Assembly: GCA_027315365.1 (NCBI GenBank)
Contig: DAHUYF010000039.1
Span: 1-44,467 of the forward strand
Length of the DNA stretch: 44,467 nucleotides
Direction of reading: 5' to 3'
Source of the DNA: Rhodospirillales bacterium
GTDB lineage: Bacteria > Pseudomonadota > Alphaproteobacteria > ATCC43930 > CGMCC-115725
In this document: positions 7,836 to 16,612 of the stretch, piece after piece
How positions within the stretch are numbered: the stretch's first letter is position 1
Layout: every line of letters begins with the position of its first letter
Notes under the pieces: generated by a model
Databases searched by the model: none
What the model saw: the letters and a program-made list of their open reading frames with translations, nothing else
Told to the model about the DNA's origin: nothing
Position numbers and translations under genes: made by a program

Positions 7836-9632
7836 TCATAGGCGCAAGGCGCCGCTCTGCAGCCGCTCATGAAGCGCGGCGTCGAGAGTCACAAAAGCCC
7901 GGCGCCGCCGATCATGGAAATAGAGCAGATCGGCGCTGGCGGCCGGGTCATACCCGTCGCGCAACAGATCCTGCTTCAGCAGCTTGAAGGTTCCCGTCAC
8001 CGCAAGGGCATCGCGGATGCGCAGGAAAAGCGGGCGCGCGTAGTCGGGCAAGCTCTCGTCCAGGTGCCGCCGCAACCGGGCGAGCGAGAAGTCCGGGCCG
8101 GCGACGACCGCGGCCATCCCGGCGCGCCCCTCGGCGCCAGGCACCGCGACGCCGTAGACCGCCGCCTCGACCACCCCCGCGCAGGCAGAAATCGTCTCGG
8201 CGACGTCCGATGTCGACACGTTCTCGCCTTTCCAGCGGAAAGTATCGCCGATCCGGTCGACAAAATAGAAATAGCCCCGCGCGTCGCGCCGCATCAGGTC
8301 GCCGGTGCGGTACCAGGCATCGCCCGCCGCGAACACGTCGTGCAGAAGTTTTCGCGCGGACGCGGTCTTGTCGGTATAGCCTTCGAAGCGGCCTCCAGGG
8401 CCCGACTCGTCCGCGCCGATCTCGCCGATCGCCTCGCCCGCCTCGTTGGTCGCCGAGCGCCGGCAGAAGCCGTCGGCGCCGCGGACCGGCTCACCGGTCC
8501 CAGGATCGACCTCGATCAGCGCCACCGGGAACCGATGAGCGAGGAAGGCGGGGATGCGGCCGATGGCGCCGGGCTCGCCCTCGCAGTTGTAAAGGGAGAA
8601 ACTGCCCTCGGTCGCAGCATAGAATTCAAGGATGCGCGGCACGCCGAACCGCCGCTGGAACGCCTGCCAGACATCGCCGCGCAGGCCATTGCCGCAGCAC
8701 AGCCTCACCCGGTGTTCCCCCTCGCGCGGATGAGGCGGGCTGTTCACCAGGTAACGGCAGAGCTCGCCGATATATTGCAGCACCGTGCAGTTCTGCTCGA
8801 CGATATCGTCCCAGAAGCGGCTCGCCGAAAATCGCCGCCGGATGACCACGGCGGCGCCGCCGACCAGGGCGGCGCCGGTCGCCACCACGCCGCCGGTGCT
8901 GTGGTACATCGGCAGGCAGTTGTAGAGCCGATCGCTCGGGCGCATGTCCATCATGCCGGCAAACCAATGCGTCCATTGCATCAGCCGGAAATGGCTGACC
9001 GCGGCCGCCTTCGGCGGGCCGGTCGTTCCCGAGGTGTAGATGTAGAGCGCTTGGTCGGCCCCGGTCGGCGGTCGACGCTCGGCCGGCCGCAGGCGCTCGC
9101 CTGGGAGCAGCTCCACCTCCGGCTCGATCGGCGGCATGCCCTGCGCATCGCCGCCCTGCACCCAGCATCGGATGCCGGGCGCGAGCCGCGGGAGCAGGGC
9201 CGCCACGGCACCGGCCCGCTCGGCCGCGACGATAATGTGCGTCGGGGCGACGATGTCGATCGAGTGCCGCAGCGCCTCGCCGGCCAGATTGGTGTTGAGC
9301 AAGGCGACGACAATCCCCGCCCGCGTCAGCCCCAGCCAGATCGCCAGGTATTCCGGGCAGTTCGGCATCAAGAGGCAGACGACATCGCCCGGGGCGATGC
9401 GCTGGGCGAGCGCCCAGCGCGCGTAGCGGTTCGATCGCTCGGCCAGCGCGCGATAGCTGAGGTACTCGCACTCGCCGATCAGGGCCGGCGCGGCGCCGAA
9501 CCGATCGGCCATGCCGTCGATCACCGCCGGGAAGACCATGGCGGGGTCGCGGGAGACGGGCGCGGTCGCCTCGAGGGCACGCAGCCATGTCCTGAGGGCA
9601 TCGCCGCGATCGCCTTGCGAGCGGCTGATCAT
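7836..9632 (-). CDS. FATP-type long/very-long-chain acyl-CoA synthetase
   Basis: This 598-aa adenylate-forming enzyme activates fatty or related carboxylic acids to acyl-CoA. The AMP motif YIYTSGTTGPPKAA is near residues 197-210. YAATEGSF and AWYRTGDLMRRDARGYFYFVDRIG follow, with the FATP signature DTFRWKGENVSTSDVAE near 460-476, and the C-terminal Lys context is VTGTFKLLKQDL. The layout matches SLC27/FATP-like bacterial synthetases rather than FadD. The ATG at 9632 abuts a polypurine tract (AAGATAAGAAAAGAA) instead of a classical Shine-Dalgarno. That tract is the same element found before most genes of the polysaccharide region, which places this gene in the putative regulon. It is divergent from the acyltransferase-3 gene. 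Confidence 0.9.
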   Translation of the reverse strand: MISRSQGDRGDALRTWLRALEATAPVSRDPAMVFPAVIDGMADRFGAAPALIGECEYLSYRALAERSNRYARWALAQRIAPGDVVCLLMPNCPEYLAIWLGLTRAGIVVALLNTNLAGEALRHSIDIVAPTHIIVAAERAGAVAALLPRLAPGIRCWVQGGDAQGMPPIEPEVELLPGERLRPAERRPPTGADQALYIYTSGTTGPPKAAAVSHFRLMQWTHWFAGMMDMRPSDRLYNCLPMYHSTGGVVATGAALVGGAAVVIRRRFSASRFWDDIVEQNCTVLQYIGELCRYLVNSPPHPREGEHRVRLCCGNGLRGDVWQAFQRRFGVPRILEFYAATEGSFSLYNCEGEPGAIGRIPAFLAHRFPVALIEVDPGTGEPVRGADGFCRRSATNEAGEAIGEIGADESGPGGRFEGYTDKTASARKLLHDVFAAGDAWYRTGDLMRRDARGYFYFVDRIGDTFRWKGENVSTSDVAETISACAGVVEAAVYGVAVPGAEGRAGMAAVVAGPDFSLARLRRHLDESLPDYARPLFLRIRDALAVTGTFKLLKQDLLRDGYDPAASADLLYFHDRRRRAFVTLDAALHERLQSGALRL

Positions 9633-9675
9633 TTCTTTTCTTATCTTCCATCCAGAGCCTTATTGACGCATTATC
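9632..9675. promoter_or_regulatory. TTATCTT element, acyl-CoA synthetase / acyltransferase intergenic region
   Basis: The 89-bp divergent region contains TTTCTTTTCTTATCTTCC (9633-9650; CTTATC core at 9640-9645) and a second ATTATC core at 9670-9675 followed by GCAGAAAGAA. It is the leftmost occurrence of the element shared by the cluster promoters. Read on the minus strand it is AAGATAAGAAAAGAA directly before the synthetase ATG. The sequence is seen; its role as a regulatory site is inferred. Confidence 0.5.
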
Positions 9676-9721
9676 GCAGAAAGAACGGCGCTGCGCCAGC
9701 GCCGACGCAGCGGAGGGCGGC

Positions 9722-10972
9722 TTGGCCCGTCTTATGTCCGAAACACATCGCCCCCCCGCGGCCCGCCGGGCGGCGCCCCGCCGATTTGCCGCCTTGGACG
9801 GCTGGCGCGGCGTCTGCGCGGTGCTCGTCGGCCTCTATCACGTCGAGATCATCGGCGAGATCTATGCGGGACATCTGCACGGCGTAACGATCGTCGACAA
9901 CGCCTATCTGTTCGTCGACTTCTTCTTCGTGCTCAGCGGCTTCGTCATCGCCCATACCTACGGGTCCCGGATCGCGGGCGCCGATGATTTCCTTTCCTTT
10001 GCAATCCGCCGGTTCGGCCGGGTGTGGCCACTGCACGCGGCCGTCCTTCTCGCCTTCATCGCGCTCGAACTCGTGAAGTTCTTCGCGCGCGCGCATGGCA
10101 TCGAGACCGAAACCGCAGCGTTCACGAGGAGCTTTTCCTTACCGTCGATCTTCACCAACCTGCTGCTGGCGCAGTCGTTCGGCCTTCATTCCGGACTGAC
10201 CTGGAACCAGCCGAGCTGGAGCGTCGGTGTCGAATTCTATACCTACCTGGTGTTCGCGCTGATGGTGCTGGCCTGGCGCCGCCGCATCGCCGCGGCCGCG
10301 ACGCTGACGGCGATCGCGGCGGCCTTGGTGGTGGCCCTCTGCTCGCCGGCCCACATGCGGACCACCTTCGATTACGGCTTTTTCCGCTGCCTCTACGGCT
10401 TTTTCATTGGCGTGCTCGTCCACCGGCTCCATCGGTCCGGCCGCGGCGTGCGCCTCAATCCGACGGCGCTCGAGACCGTCGTGGTGCTGGCGGTGATGCT
10501 CTTCGTTTCAGCGGCGGACGCGCGGCCGATTTCCCTGGTGTCGCCGCTGATCTTCGGTGCCGCGGTCCATGTCTTCGCCTTGGAGCGGGGCGCGGTTTCC
10601 CGCTTGCTGCTGACGCGCCCCTTCAGGGCCGCGGGAGCGTGGTCCTATTCCCTCTACATGACCCAGGCCCTCATCCTGGTGCTGATGGCGCGGGTCATCC
10701 GGCTGACGCAGGCGCATCTCGGAGCGGAGCAGCGCATCGTTGCGACGGTCGAAGGCAGCCGGCAGTCGCTGCTGTGGTTCGGCAGCAACTGGAGCGCCGA
10801 TGGCCTGGTCCTGGTCTATCTCGGGCTGCTGTTCATCACGGCGTCGATCACCTTCCGTTTCATCGAAAATCCGGCGCGCGCCCTCTTCAACGCCGTAGCG
10901 CTTCGCACGGAGAGCCGCGCCGGACGCGCTGCCGCCCACGGATACCGCATGATGAAGGCTCCCCCGCCATGA
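9722..10972 (+). CDS. Acyltransferase family 3 integral membrane protein (OafA-like)
   Basis: This 416-aa polytopic inner-membrane acyltransferase is of the type that O-acetylates or O-acylates surface polysaccharides and lipids. The family signature opens the protein: FAALDGWRGVCAVLVGLYHV (about residues 22-41, with the conserved Arg and His), then FVDFFFVLSGFVIAH and RRFGRVWPLH. About ten hydrophobic segments follow and the usual FIENPAR ends the membrane domain. TTG at 9722 is favoured because GGAGG lies 5 nt upstream; ATG 9734 is the alternative. The stop overlaps the next ATG by 4 nt. Family is sure; transfer to the polysaccharide of this locus is inferred. Confidence 0.88.
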   Translation: MARLMSETHRPPAARRAAPRRFAALDGWRGVCAVLVGLYHVEIIGEIYAGHLHGVTIVDNAYLFVDFFFVLSGFVIAHTYGSRIAGADDFLSFAIRRFGRVWPLHAAVLLAFIALELVKFFARAHGIETETAAFTRSFSLPSIFTNLLLAQSFGLHSGLTWNQPSWSVGVEFYTYLVFALMVLAWRRRIAAAATLTAIAAALVVALCSPAHMRTTFDYGFFRCLYGFFIGVLVHRLHRSGRGVRLNPTALETVVVLAVMLFVSAADARPISLVSPLIFGAAVHVFALERGAVSRLLLTRPFRAAGAWSYSLYMTQALILVLMARVIRLTQAHLGAEQRIVATVEGSRQSLLWFGSNWSADGLVLVYLGLLFITASITFRFIENPARALFNAVALRTESRAGRAAAHGYRMMKAPPP

Positions 10973-11874
10973 TCCCGCAGGACAGACGACAGGACCGGCC
11001 GCCCCCGTCACTCGCGCGGCGCATCCGCTGCCGCGAAATAGAGCCTGCCGACGTCGACGCGATCGTCCGGCTGCTCGCGCGCGGCTTTCCGGCGCACTCG
11101 ATGGAGAAGTGGGCGCGCGTGCTCCAGCGCCTCACCGAGCACCCGACGCCGCCGGGATTTCCGAAATACGGCTATCTCCTGGAGCATGAGGGCGGGCCGG
11201 TGGGCGCGCTGCTGCTGATCTTCTCGTCCACGCCGGCAGGCGCTGGAACGAGGCTCCGTTGCAACGTATCGAGCTGGTACACGGAGCCGGCGTTCAGAAG
11301 CCATGCGACGCTGCTCGCCTCGCGCGCGCTGAAGCACAAGGACGTCACCTATTTCAACATCTCCCCGGCGCCGCACACGCTACCCATCCTAGAAGCGCAG
11401 AATTACCGACGCTATTCACGAGGCGTGTTCCTCGCCGCGCCGGCGCTCGGTTCTTGGCGGCCCGGCATTCGCGTCGCGGCGGCCACGCCCGGTCTTTGCC
11501 CCGGCAAGGATCTGCCGCGCTGCGAAGTCGAGCTGCTGCTGGCGCATGCAGGGTATGGCTGCCTCAGCCTGATCTGCACGGCGGAGGGACGACGCCACCC
11601 CTTCGTCTTCGCACGACGCAAGCGGTTCGGCTGGCTTCCCTATGCCCACCTTGTCTTTTGCCGCGAGGTCGACGAGTTCGTCCGCTTTGCCGGACCGCTC
11701 GGGCGGTTCGTGGCGCGACGCGGCTTGCCGCTGATCGCACTTGACGCGAACGGCCCGGTCGCCGGGCTCGTTGGACGCTACGCCGAGTCCGCGTCGCCGC
11801 GATGCTTCAAGGGGCCGGATCGGCCGCGGCTCGGAGACCTCGCCTTCTCGGAACGGGCGATGTTCGGATTCTAG
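10969..11874 (+). CDS. GNAT-fold acyltransferase, unassigned subgroup
   Basis: This 301-aa protein starts inside the stop of the acyltransferase-3 gene (ATGA overlap), so the two are translationally coupled. The N-terminal part looks like an N-acetyltransferase fold: IRCREIEPADVDAIVRLLARGFP, then YGYLLEHEGGPVGALLLIFS (the beta4-alpha3 region), and SSWYTEPAFRSHATLLASRAL, where the acetyl-CoA loop usually lies. The C-terminal half (RKRFGWLPYAHLVFCREVDEFVRF) resembles bacterial proteins linked to polysaccharide or lipid loci without assigned reactions. It may modify the same acceptor as its partner. Its 3' end overlaps the convergent esterase gene by 68 nt. Confidence 0.65.
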   Translation: MIPQDRRQDRPPPSLARRIRCREIEPADVDAIVRLLARGFPAHSMEKWARVLQRLTEHPTPPGFPKYGYLLEHEGGPVGALLLIFSSTPAGAGTRLRCNVSSWYTEPAFRSHATLLASRALKHKDVTYFNISPAPHTLPILEAQNYRRYSRGVFLAAPALGSWRPGIRVAAATPGLCPGKDLPRCEVELLLAHAGYGCLSLICTAEGRRHPFVFARRKRFGWLPYAHLVFCREVDEFVRFAGPLGRFVARRGLPLIALDANGPVAGLVGRYAESASPRCFKGPDRPRLGDLAFSERAMFGF

Positions 11875-12823
11875 CGCCGCGGCGCGGCACCTCCCGGAGC
11901 GCTGCGTTGAGCTCCGCACCGATAAGGCCGAGCGCGGTTCGCGCATAGGGAATGACGCCGGCCATCGCATAGAAGAGGTGGATCATGCCGGGGTGGCAGG
12001 CGTAACCCACCTCGACCCCCGCCTCTTTCAAGCGATCCGCGTAGGCTCTGCCTTCATCGCGCAGGGGATCGAACTCCGCCGTGTGGATGCATGCCGGCGG
12101 CAGTCCGCGGAGGTCTCCGACCCGCAGCGGCGAAACCCACGGATCCGCCGCATCGATGCCCGCCGGCAGATAAAGCGCGAGTTCCCGCTCCATCGCCGTC
12201 TGATCGAGCAGATAGCCTGTCGCCATGGCCCGGCGCGACGCCTGCGACGCGGTGAAATCCGTGATCGGGCAGAGCAGGAACTGAAGGACGAAGGGGGGCT
12301 CCGCGGCGTCCCGCGCCATGCGGCAGACGGTCGCTGCCAGCGTGGCGCCAGCGGAGTCGCCGCCGACCGCCAGGCGCTGCGGATCGATGCCCAGGGCGAG
12401 CGCATGCTCCCTTGCCCAGGTCGCGGCGCGGGAGCAGTCCATGAGGGCGGCCGGGAATTTGTGCTCCGGCGCCAATCGATAGTCGACCGCGACGACGCGG
12501 CAGCGGGCCCGGTGAGCCAGACTCCGGCAGAGCGCGTCATGGGTCGCGAGGGTTCCGGCGACGAATCCGCCGCCGTGAAAATAGACGAGCCCCGCGCTTG
12601 GGCCACGATCCGCCGCCAGCGGCGTGTAGAGACGCAGTCCGAGCGGGCCCTCGGGCCCCGGCAACAGGCGATCCTCGACGCGGCCCACCGGTTCGGCCGG
12701 TCCGGAGAGCCGCATCAGCGCGGCGAAGCGCCGCCGCCACTCGGCCAGGCTCGCGCAGGACGCATCGGCGCGGCCGGCCGCCACCATGGCGAGCAGACGG
12801 CTCGCGTGAGGATCAAGCGGCAT
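11807..12823 (-). CDS. Alpha/beta hydrolase, HSL (family IV) esterase
   Basis: This 338-aa carboxylester hydrolase has the oxyanion motif HGGG (residues 83-86), YRLAPEHKFPAAL, and the nucleophile Ser157 in GGDSAG. Asp252 (FDPLRDEG) and His282 (MIHLF) complete the triad. It is the last gene of the minus-strand amino-acid operon and overlaps the ligase stop by 11 nt (start 12823). It could hydrolyse the thioester or ester product of the carrier-protein pathway, or act on an ester precursor; which one is not visible. Family assignment is firm. Confidence 0.88.
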   Translation of the reverse strand: MPLDPHASRLLAMVAAGRADASCASLAEWRRRFAALMRLSGPAEPVGRVEDRLLPGPEGPLGLRLYTPLAADRGPSAGLVYFHGGGFVAGTLATHDALCRSLAHRARCRVVAVDYRLAPEHKFPAALMDCSRAATWAREHALALGIDPQRLAVGGDSAGATLAATVCRMARDAAEPPFVLQFLLCPITDFTASQASRRAMATGYLLDQTAMERELALYLPAGIDAADPWVSPLRVGDLRGLPPACIHTAEFDPLRDEGRAYADRLKEAGVEVGYACHPGMIHLFYAMAGVIPYARTALGLIGAELNAALREVPRRGARIRTSPVPRRRGLRAAADPAP

Positions 12824-13754
12824 GCCGCAGCGCCGCGCGCACCAGCGCCGGCCAGTGCTCGACATTGAGCCCATGCGTCGCGAACATGGCCAGTGCCAGG
12901 CGATCCAAGCCGAAGGCGACGCAGCCGGTATGGACGACCTCGCCGGCCGCGCCGCGCAGACCCCAGATCATGGCGAAATGGTCGCGATGGTAGTTGAAGC
13001 TCATGCAGGCGGTCGGCTCCTCGGAAGAACGCACCGGCACCAGCAGCTCGAATTTGAGCGACTGCTGAAGCTGGCTCACCGCCATCACTTGGCCCGTGCG
13101 GCCAAAGAAAGGGTCGCTTGCCGGCATGATGGCGCGGGTCAATCCGAGTTCGCCCGCGAGCTGTCGGCCGCGCGCGATCCAGCGCTCGCGGAATTCCATG
13201 ACCTGCTGCGCCGAGCCGATACAGACGTATTCGCGCATCCGGAACGATTGCAGGCGATCAAGATGGCGCGACGGCTCGTGCCTGAAGCAATCGCAGGCGA
13301 CGTCGAAGCTGAGCCCGGCTTCCGGCACCGGACCGGCCGCCGCCGCCAGCGGATAGAGGGGATAGCAGGCGGCGGGCGTGAGAACGAGATCTGCCGGCGT
13401 CACCGAGTCCGTCCAATCGCCCCCGGTCTCGTCGCAATCGGCGGCGCCGCGGATTTCCGCTTCCGTGCCGTGGAGCGCGCAGACACAGCCCAGCAGGTTG
13501 GGAAAGCTTTTGAGATATCCGGATTTCTCGAGATCGCGGCGGCTCATCACCGGCGGAAATCGCAGGATCTCCGTGCCCGGCTCGCGCAGACGCGAGATGA
13601 GCGAGGAGAGGCCCTCCACCACGCTCTCGTAAAGCGGCGTGCGCGCCAGGACGCCGTCGACGCCCATCGGCCGAAACAGCGTCGCCGCCATGGCGGCGAG
13701 CGGCTCGATGCGTTCGGCGGGACTCTCCAGCACCCTTTCGATTCCGGCCTTCAT
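12813..13754 (-). CDS. Amino acid:[carrier protein] ligase (class II aaRS homologue)
   Basis: This is a 313-aa stand-alone class II synthetase catalytic core resembling atypical archaeal SerRS, without a tRNA-binding domain. Homologues in Bradyrhizobium and Agrobacterium activate Gly or Ala and load them onto a phosphopantetheinyl carrier protein. Motif 2 is CFRHEPS (Arg158). Motif 3 is GCVAFGLDRLALAMF (Arg285). Cys130, Glu175 and Cys278 are spaced like the Cys-Glu-Cys zinc site of that family. Start 13754 is supported by GGAG 5 nt upstream; the frame also opens at 13799. It lies between the dehydrogenase and esterase genes. No carrier protein is adjacent; the nearest candidates are at 24450-24722 and 23956-24261. 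The amino acid used cannot be read from sequence. Confidence 0.88.
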   Translation of the reverse strand: MKAGIERVLESPAERIEPLAAMAATLFRPMGVDGVLARTPLYESVVEGLSSLISRLREPGTEILRFPPVMSRRDLEKSGYLKSFPNLLGCVCALHGTEAEIRGAADCDETGGDWTDSVTPADLVLTPAACYPLYPLAAAAGPVPEAGLSFDVACDCFRHEPSRHLDRLQSFRMREYVCIGSAQQVMEFRERWIARGRQLAGELGLTRAIMPASDPFFGRTGQVMAVSQLQQSLKFELLVPVRSSEEPTACMSFNYHRDHFAMIWGLRGAAGEVVHTGCVAFGLDRLALAMFATHGLNVEHWPALVRAALRHAA

Positions 13755-13807
13755 GATGCTCCACGACCTCCCGTTGTTGGCATGTGCCCCAAGCGGCATC
13801 GCCCGGC

Positions 13808-15046
13808 TCAGTTCTGCACCGAGGCGGGGAGAGCGCTCAGCAAGGCGGCGCCCGCCACATTCGCCAGGATGCGGTCATTGTTGATCATGATCGGCGAGGA
13901 GAGGACGTCGCGCAGACTCCGACCGACACTGAACTCGCCGTCGTTGCGATAGCCGGACAAGCCGCACGCCCTGAAGGCGCTGAGGACTATGGCGACCGAC
14001 AGTTCCGAGGCCTCGACCTTGGTCAGGTTGATCATCGTCTGGAAGTCGAGCGAGGCCAGCACCCGCTCGTCCTGCGCCGCCGCTTCGTAGCTGCGGACCG
14101 CCGAGGCGAGCATGCCGCGCAGCGTTCGCAGCGCGGACGTCGCCTTCATGAAATGCGGCGCGCCCGGCGGCAGCTGCCCGTTCGCCTGGCGTGCCGCATG
14201 GCGCAGGAAATTCTGCGCGCGCTCAGCGGCGCCGGCTGCCGTCCCGGTCCAGACCGCCGCCCAGGTCAAATGCGCCAGCGGCACCATGGTCTGCTGATGG
14301 ATCTTCTCATAGGGCACCGGCAGTATCTGGTCGATCTCGCCCTGCGCCTTCAGCGTAAATCCGGCGCTGCAGGTGCCGCGCATTCCCAGCGTGTCCCAAG
14401 CGAGGAAGGGCTCGAGCACGTAGTCGTCCCTGAGGAAGGCGATCAGCACCTGGTCCGAGGCGGCGGCGTCCGGCGACCGGCGGGCGGTGGTGACGATGCC
14501 GTCGGCGTGCGCGCCGTAGGAAATCACCGTCGCGCGCCGCTCGAGGCCGATGCGGGAGCCGTTGCGCTCCACCGCCGCGGCACTCGAACGGATGTCGCCG
14601 CCACCCTGACCTTCCGTGGTGGAGGAAGCGAGCAGCAGCTGCTCGGCGCAGATCCGCCGCAGCAGGCGCTCGTGCCAAGCGCTGTTGCGCCCGTGGCGGA
14701 CCAGGCAGGCGATTTTGGTCTGGTGCATGGCGTAGATCATGGCCGTGGAGGCGCAGGCGCGGCCGAGGCGATAGCACACGTCGACGATATCGGTCGCGCT
14801 CCTTTCCTCGCCGCCCAGCTCCCGCGGCACCATGATTCCCAGCAGGCGCTGCGCGCGGGCGGCGGCGATCGCTTCCCCCGGGAAGCGTGCGTCGCGGTCC
14901 ACGGTCGCGGCGCAGGAAGCGGCGATCGCCGCGACGGCATCCGCGCGCGCATCGAGGCTGGCAACGCCCGGGCCGGTCTTCTCGGCGGCGGCGTCCGCGG
15001 CCGGCCGAAGCTTGTGCAGGGTGGTGATCCGGGCTTCAAGCGTCAT
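13808..15046 (-). CDS. Acyl-CoA dehydrogenase homologue, probably acting on a carrier-bound substrate
   Basis: This 412-aa flavoprotein has the ACAD fold: N-terminal helices with IMVPRELGGEE, a central domain with STTEGQGGGDI and WDTLGMRGTCSAGFTL, and C-terminal helices ending RSLRDVLSSPIMINNDRILANVAG. The usual Y-E-G catalytic-base motif of canonical acyl-CoA dehydrogenases is not visible. Related ACAD-like enzymes in zwittermicin and colibactin pathways oxidise aminoacyl-ACP intermediates (established for those systems). Its position directly upstream of the aminoacyl:carrier-protein ligase makes a similar aminoacyl-thioester role likely here, but that is inference. Confidence 0.82.
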   Translation of the reverse strand: MTLEARITTLHKLRPAADAAAEKTGPGVASLDARADAVAAIAASCAATVDRDARFPGEAIAAARAQRLLGIMVPRELGGEERSATDIVDVCYRLGRACASTAMIYAMHQTKIACLVRHGRNSAWHERLLRRICAEQLLLASSTTEGQGGGDIRSSAAAVERNGSRIGLERRATVISYGAHADGIVTTARRSPDAAASDQVLIAFLRDDYVLEPFLAWDTLGMRGTCSAGFTLKAQGEIDQILPVPYEKIHQQTMVPLAHLTWAAVWTGTAAGAAERAQNFLRHAARQANGQLPPGAPHFMKATSALRTLRGMLASAVRSYEAAAQDERVLASLDFQTMINLTKVEASELSVAIVLSAFRACGLSGYRNDGEFSVGRSLRDVLSSPIMINNDRILANVAGAALLSALPASVQN

Positions 15047-15127
15047 GATGCGTTCACTCCTCGGGCAATGCAGCTGGCGGCAATCCGGTCGACGGATCGG
15101 CGTGGTCGGGTCGTCGGCCCCCTGCCA

Positions 15128-16612
15128 TCAGGCGCTCGCGGCGGCTTGCAGTGCGTCGACGAGCGCCGCGACATCCTCCGGCGCGGTCCCGCCATGAGTG
15201 ACGCAGGCGCGAACCACCGGCCTTCCCTCGAAGACCGCCTCAGAGACCCAGGCACGGCCCGAAGCGACGACCCGCCGCACGACCGCCCGGACGTCGGCGG
15301 CGCCGGCCGGAGGCTCGATGCACAGCACAGCGAGGGATGCATCATTGGCGGTGGTCCAGGCCTGCGCCGCGAGTTGCTCTTCCAGCCGCCGCGCCAGCGC
15401 CACGGATCTCTCGACATGGGCGCCGTAGCCGCTCCACCCCGCAGCCGCGAGCGACAGGAACAGCCGCAGCCCGAGAAAGCGCCGCGACCACTGCACCGAG
15501 GTCATATAGGGGTCGAGGTCGGCGACCTTGGACGGCATGTAGCTGGCCGAGACATGGAACGCCGAGGAGAGCGCGTCGGGGCGCGCCGCCAGGAACATGC
15601 CGCAGCCCATGGTCGTCGCCAGCCATTTATGGGGGTCGACCGTCACCGAATCCGCCAGTTCGATGCCGGCGAGACGCCCGCGTAGCCGGTCGGAGACGAC
15701 GAGCGCTCCGCCCCAGGCGGCATCGACGTGGTACCAGAGGCCGGCGCTCCGCGCGATGGCACCGCAGTCCACAAGCGGATCGACCATCCCGGCATTGGTC
15801 GTGCCGGCGGTGGCCGCGATCATCACCGGCACGCAGCCCGCCGCACGGTCGGCGCGCAGAGCGTCGGCGAGCGCGTTGGCATCCATTCGCCCAGCCCCGT
15901 CCGTTGCCACGAGACGCACGGCGGAGCGCCCGATCCCCGCCTGATGCGCGATCTTGAGCCAAGCCCGATGGCTGTCGCGCGAGGCGTAGAAGACCGGCGG
16001 ACCGGGAAACGCGCGGGCCCCTTCCGCGGCGAAGCGCGGAGCGGCGCCGGTGAGAGCGCAGACCAAGGCGGTGTAATTCGCCTCCGTGCCGCCGGTCGTG
16101 AAATGGCCGGTCGCCTCGGGCGGCAGGCCCGCGCGGCGGGCGAAGGCGCGAATGACATGGGCCTCGATCTCGACCGCGACCGGCGAGGTCGTCGAACTCG
16201 CAAGCTGCGGATTGAATGTCGCCGTGATGCGGTCGGCGCATTGCGCCGGAAAGCTGGGAGCGGGATTGAAGAGACCGAAATAGCGCGGGTGCGTGACCTG
16301 GACGATGCCGCGCTCCATCCGCGCCACGGTCCATTCCAGCATCGCATCGAGCGCGCGCGGCGTCTCGAAGTCGAAACCGGCTAGTTCGCGCTTGAAGCCG
16401 GCAAGATCGATGGTCGGCGCAACGGGCTGGGCCGCGACCTGGGCATCGGCCCGCGCCAGTTCCTGCGACAGGAGATCGTCCCACCGCTGCTGGTCCTCGC
16501 GCGGCGGAAACAACGCCGAGCGGCGCGGTGCCGGCGGGGGAATGCTTGCCTCCGCGCAGAACGACGCGGCTTGCCCACGCTCGAGCCGGAGCGCCTCCGC
16601 CGCGCCGGTCAT
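15128..16612 (-). CDS. PLP-dependent group II amino-acid decarboxylase
   Basis: This 494-aa enzyme is of the aromatic-amino-acid/glutamate/diaminobutyrate decarboxylase family. HPRYFGLFNPAPSFPA (about 108-123) is the substrate-entry segment, TTGGTEANYTALVCAL (about 172-187) binds phosphate, His215 stacks on PLP, and HVDAAWGG (Asp297) and DPHKWL (Lys329, the Schiff-base lysine) follow. Length is normal. The ATG at 16612 overlaps the stop of the MetA-like gene (ATGA), so the genes are coupled. Substrate is not predictable. Given the MetA/MetY neighbours, a homoserine-derived or sulfur amino acid is possible; related enzymes include methionine decarboxylases and many others. Confidence 0.88.
   Translation of the reverse strand: MTGAAEALRLERGQAASFCAEASIPPPAPRRSALFPPREDQQRWDDLLSQELARADAQVAAQPVAPTIDLAGFKRELAGFDFETPRALDAMLEWTVARMERGIVQVTHPRYFGLFNPAPSFPAQCADRITATFNPQLASSTTSPVAVEIEAHVIRAFARRAGLPPEATGHFTTGGTEANYTALVCALTGAAPRFAAEGARAFPGPPVFYASRDSHRAWLKIAHQAGIGRSAVRLVATDGAGRMDANALADALRADRAAGCVPVMIAATAGTTNAGMVDPLVDCGAIARSAGLWYHVDAAWGGALVVSDRLRGRLAGIELADSVTVDPHKWLATTMGCGMFLAARPDALSSAFHVSASYMPSKVADLDPYMTSVQWSRRFLGLRLFLSLAAAGWSGYGAHVERSVALARRLEEQLAAQAWTTANDASLAVLCIEPPAGAADVRAVVRRVVASGRAWVSEAVFEGRPVVRACVTHGGTAPEDVAALVDALQAAASA

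Noticed and set aside
7869-9887. 672-aa plus-strand open frame opposite the acyl-CoA synthetase
   Set aside because: It is the shadow of a well-supported minus-strand gene; its product is Arg/His/Gln-rich, has no domain motif and no ribosome binding site.
13784-15685. 633-aa plus-strand open frame opposite the ACAD and decarboxylase genes
   Set aside because: Antisense to two clear enzymes with intact catalytic motifs; composition is that of a high-GC shadow frame.
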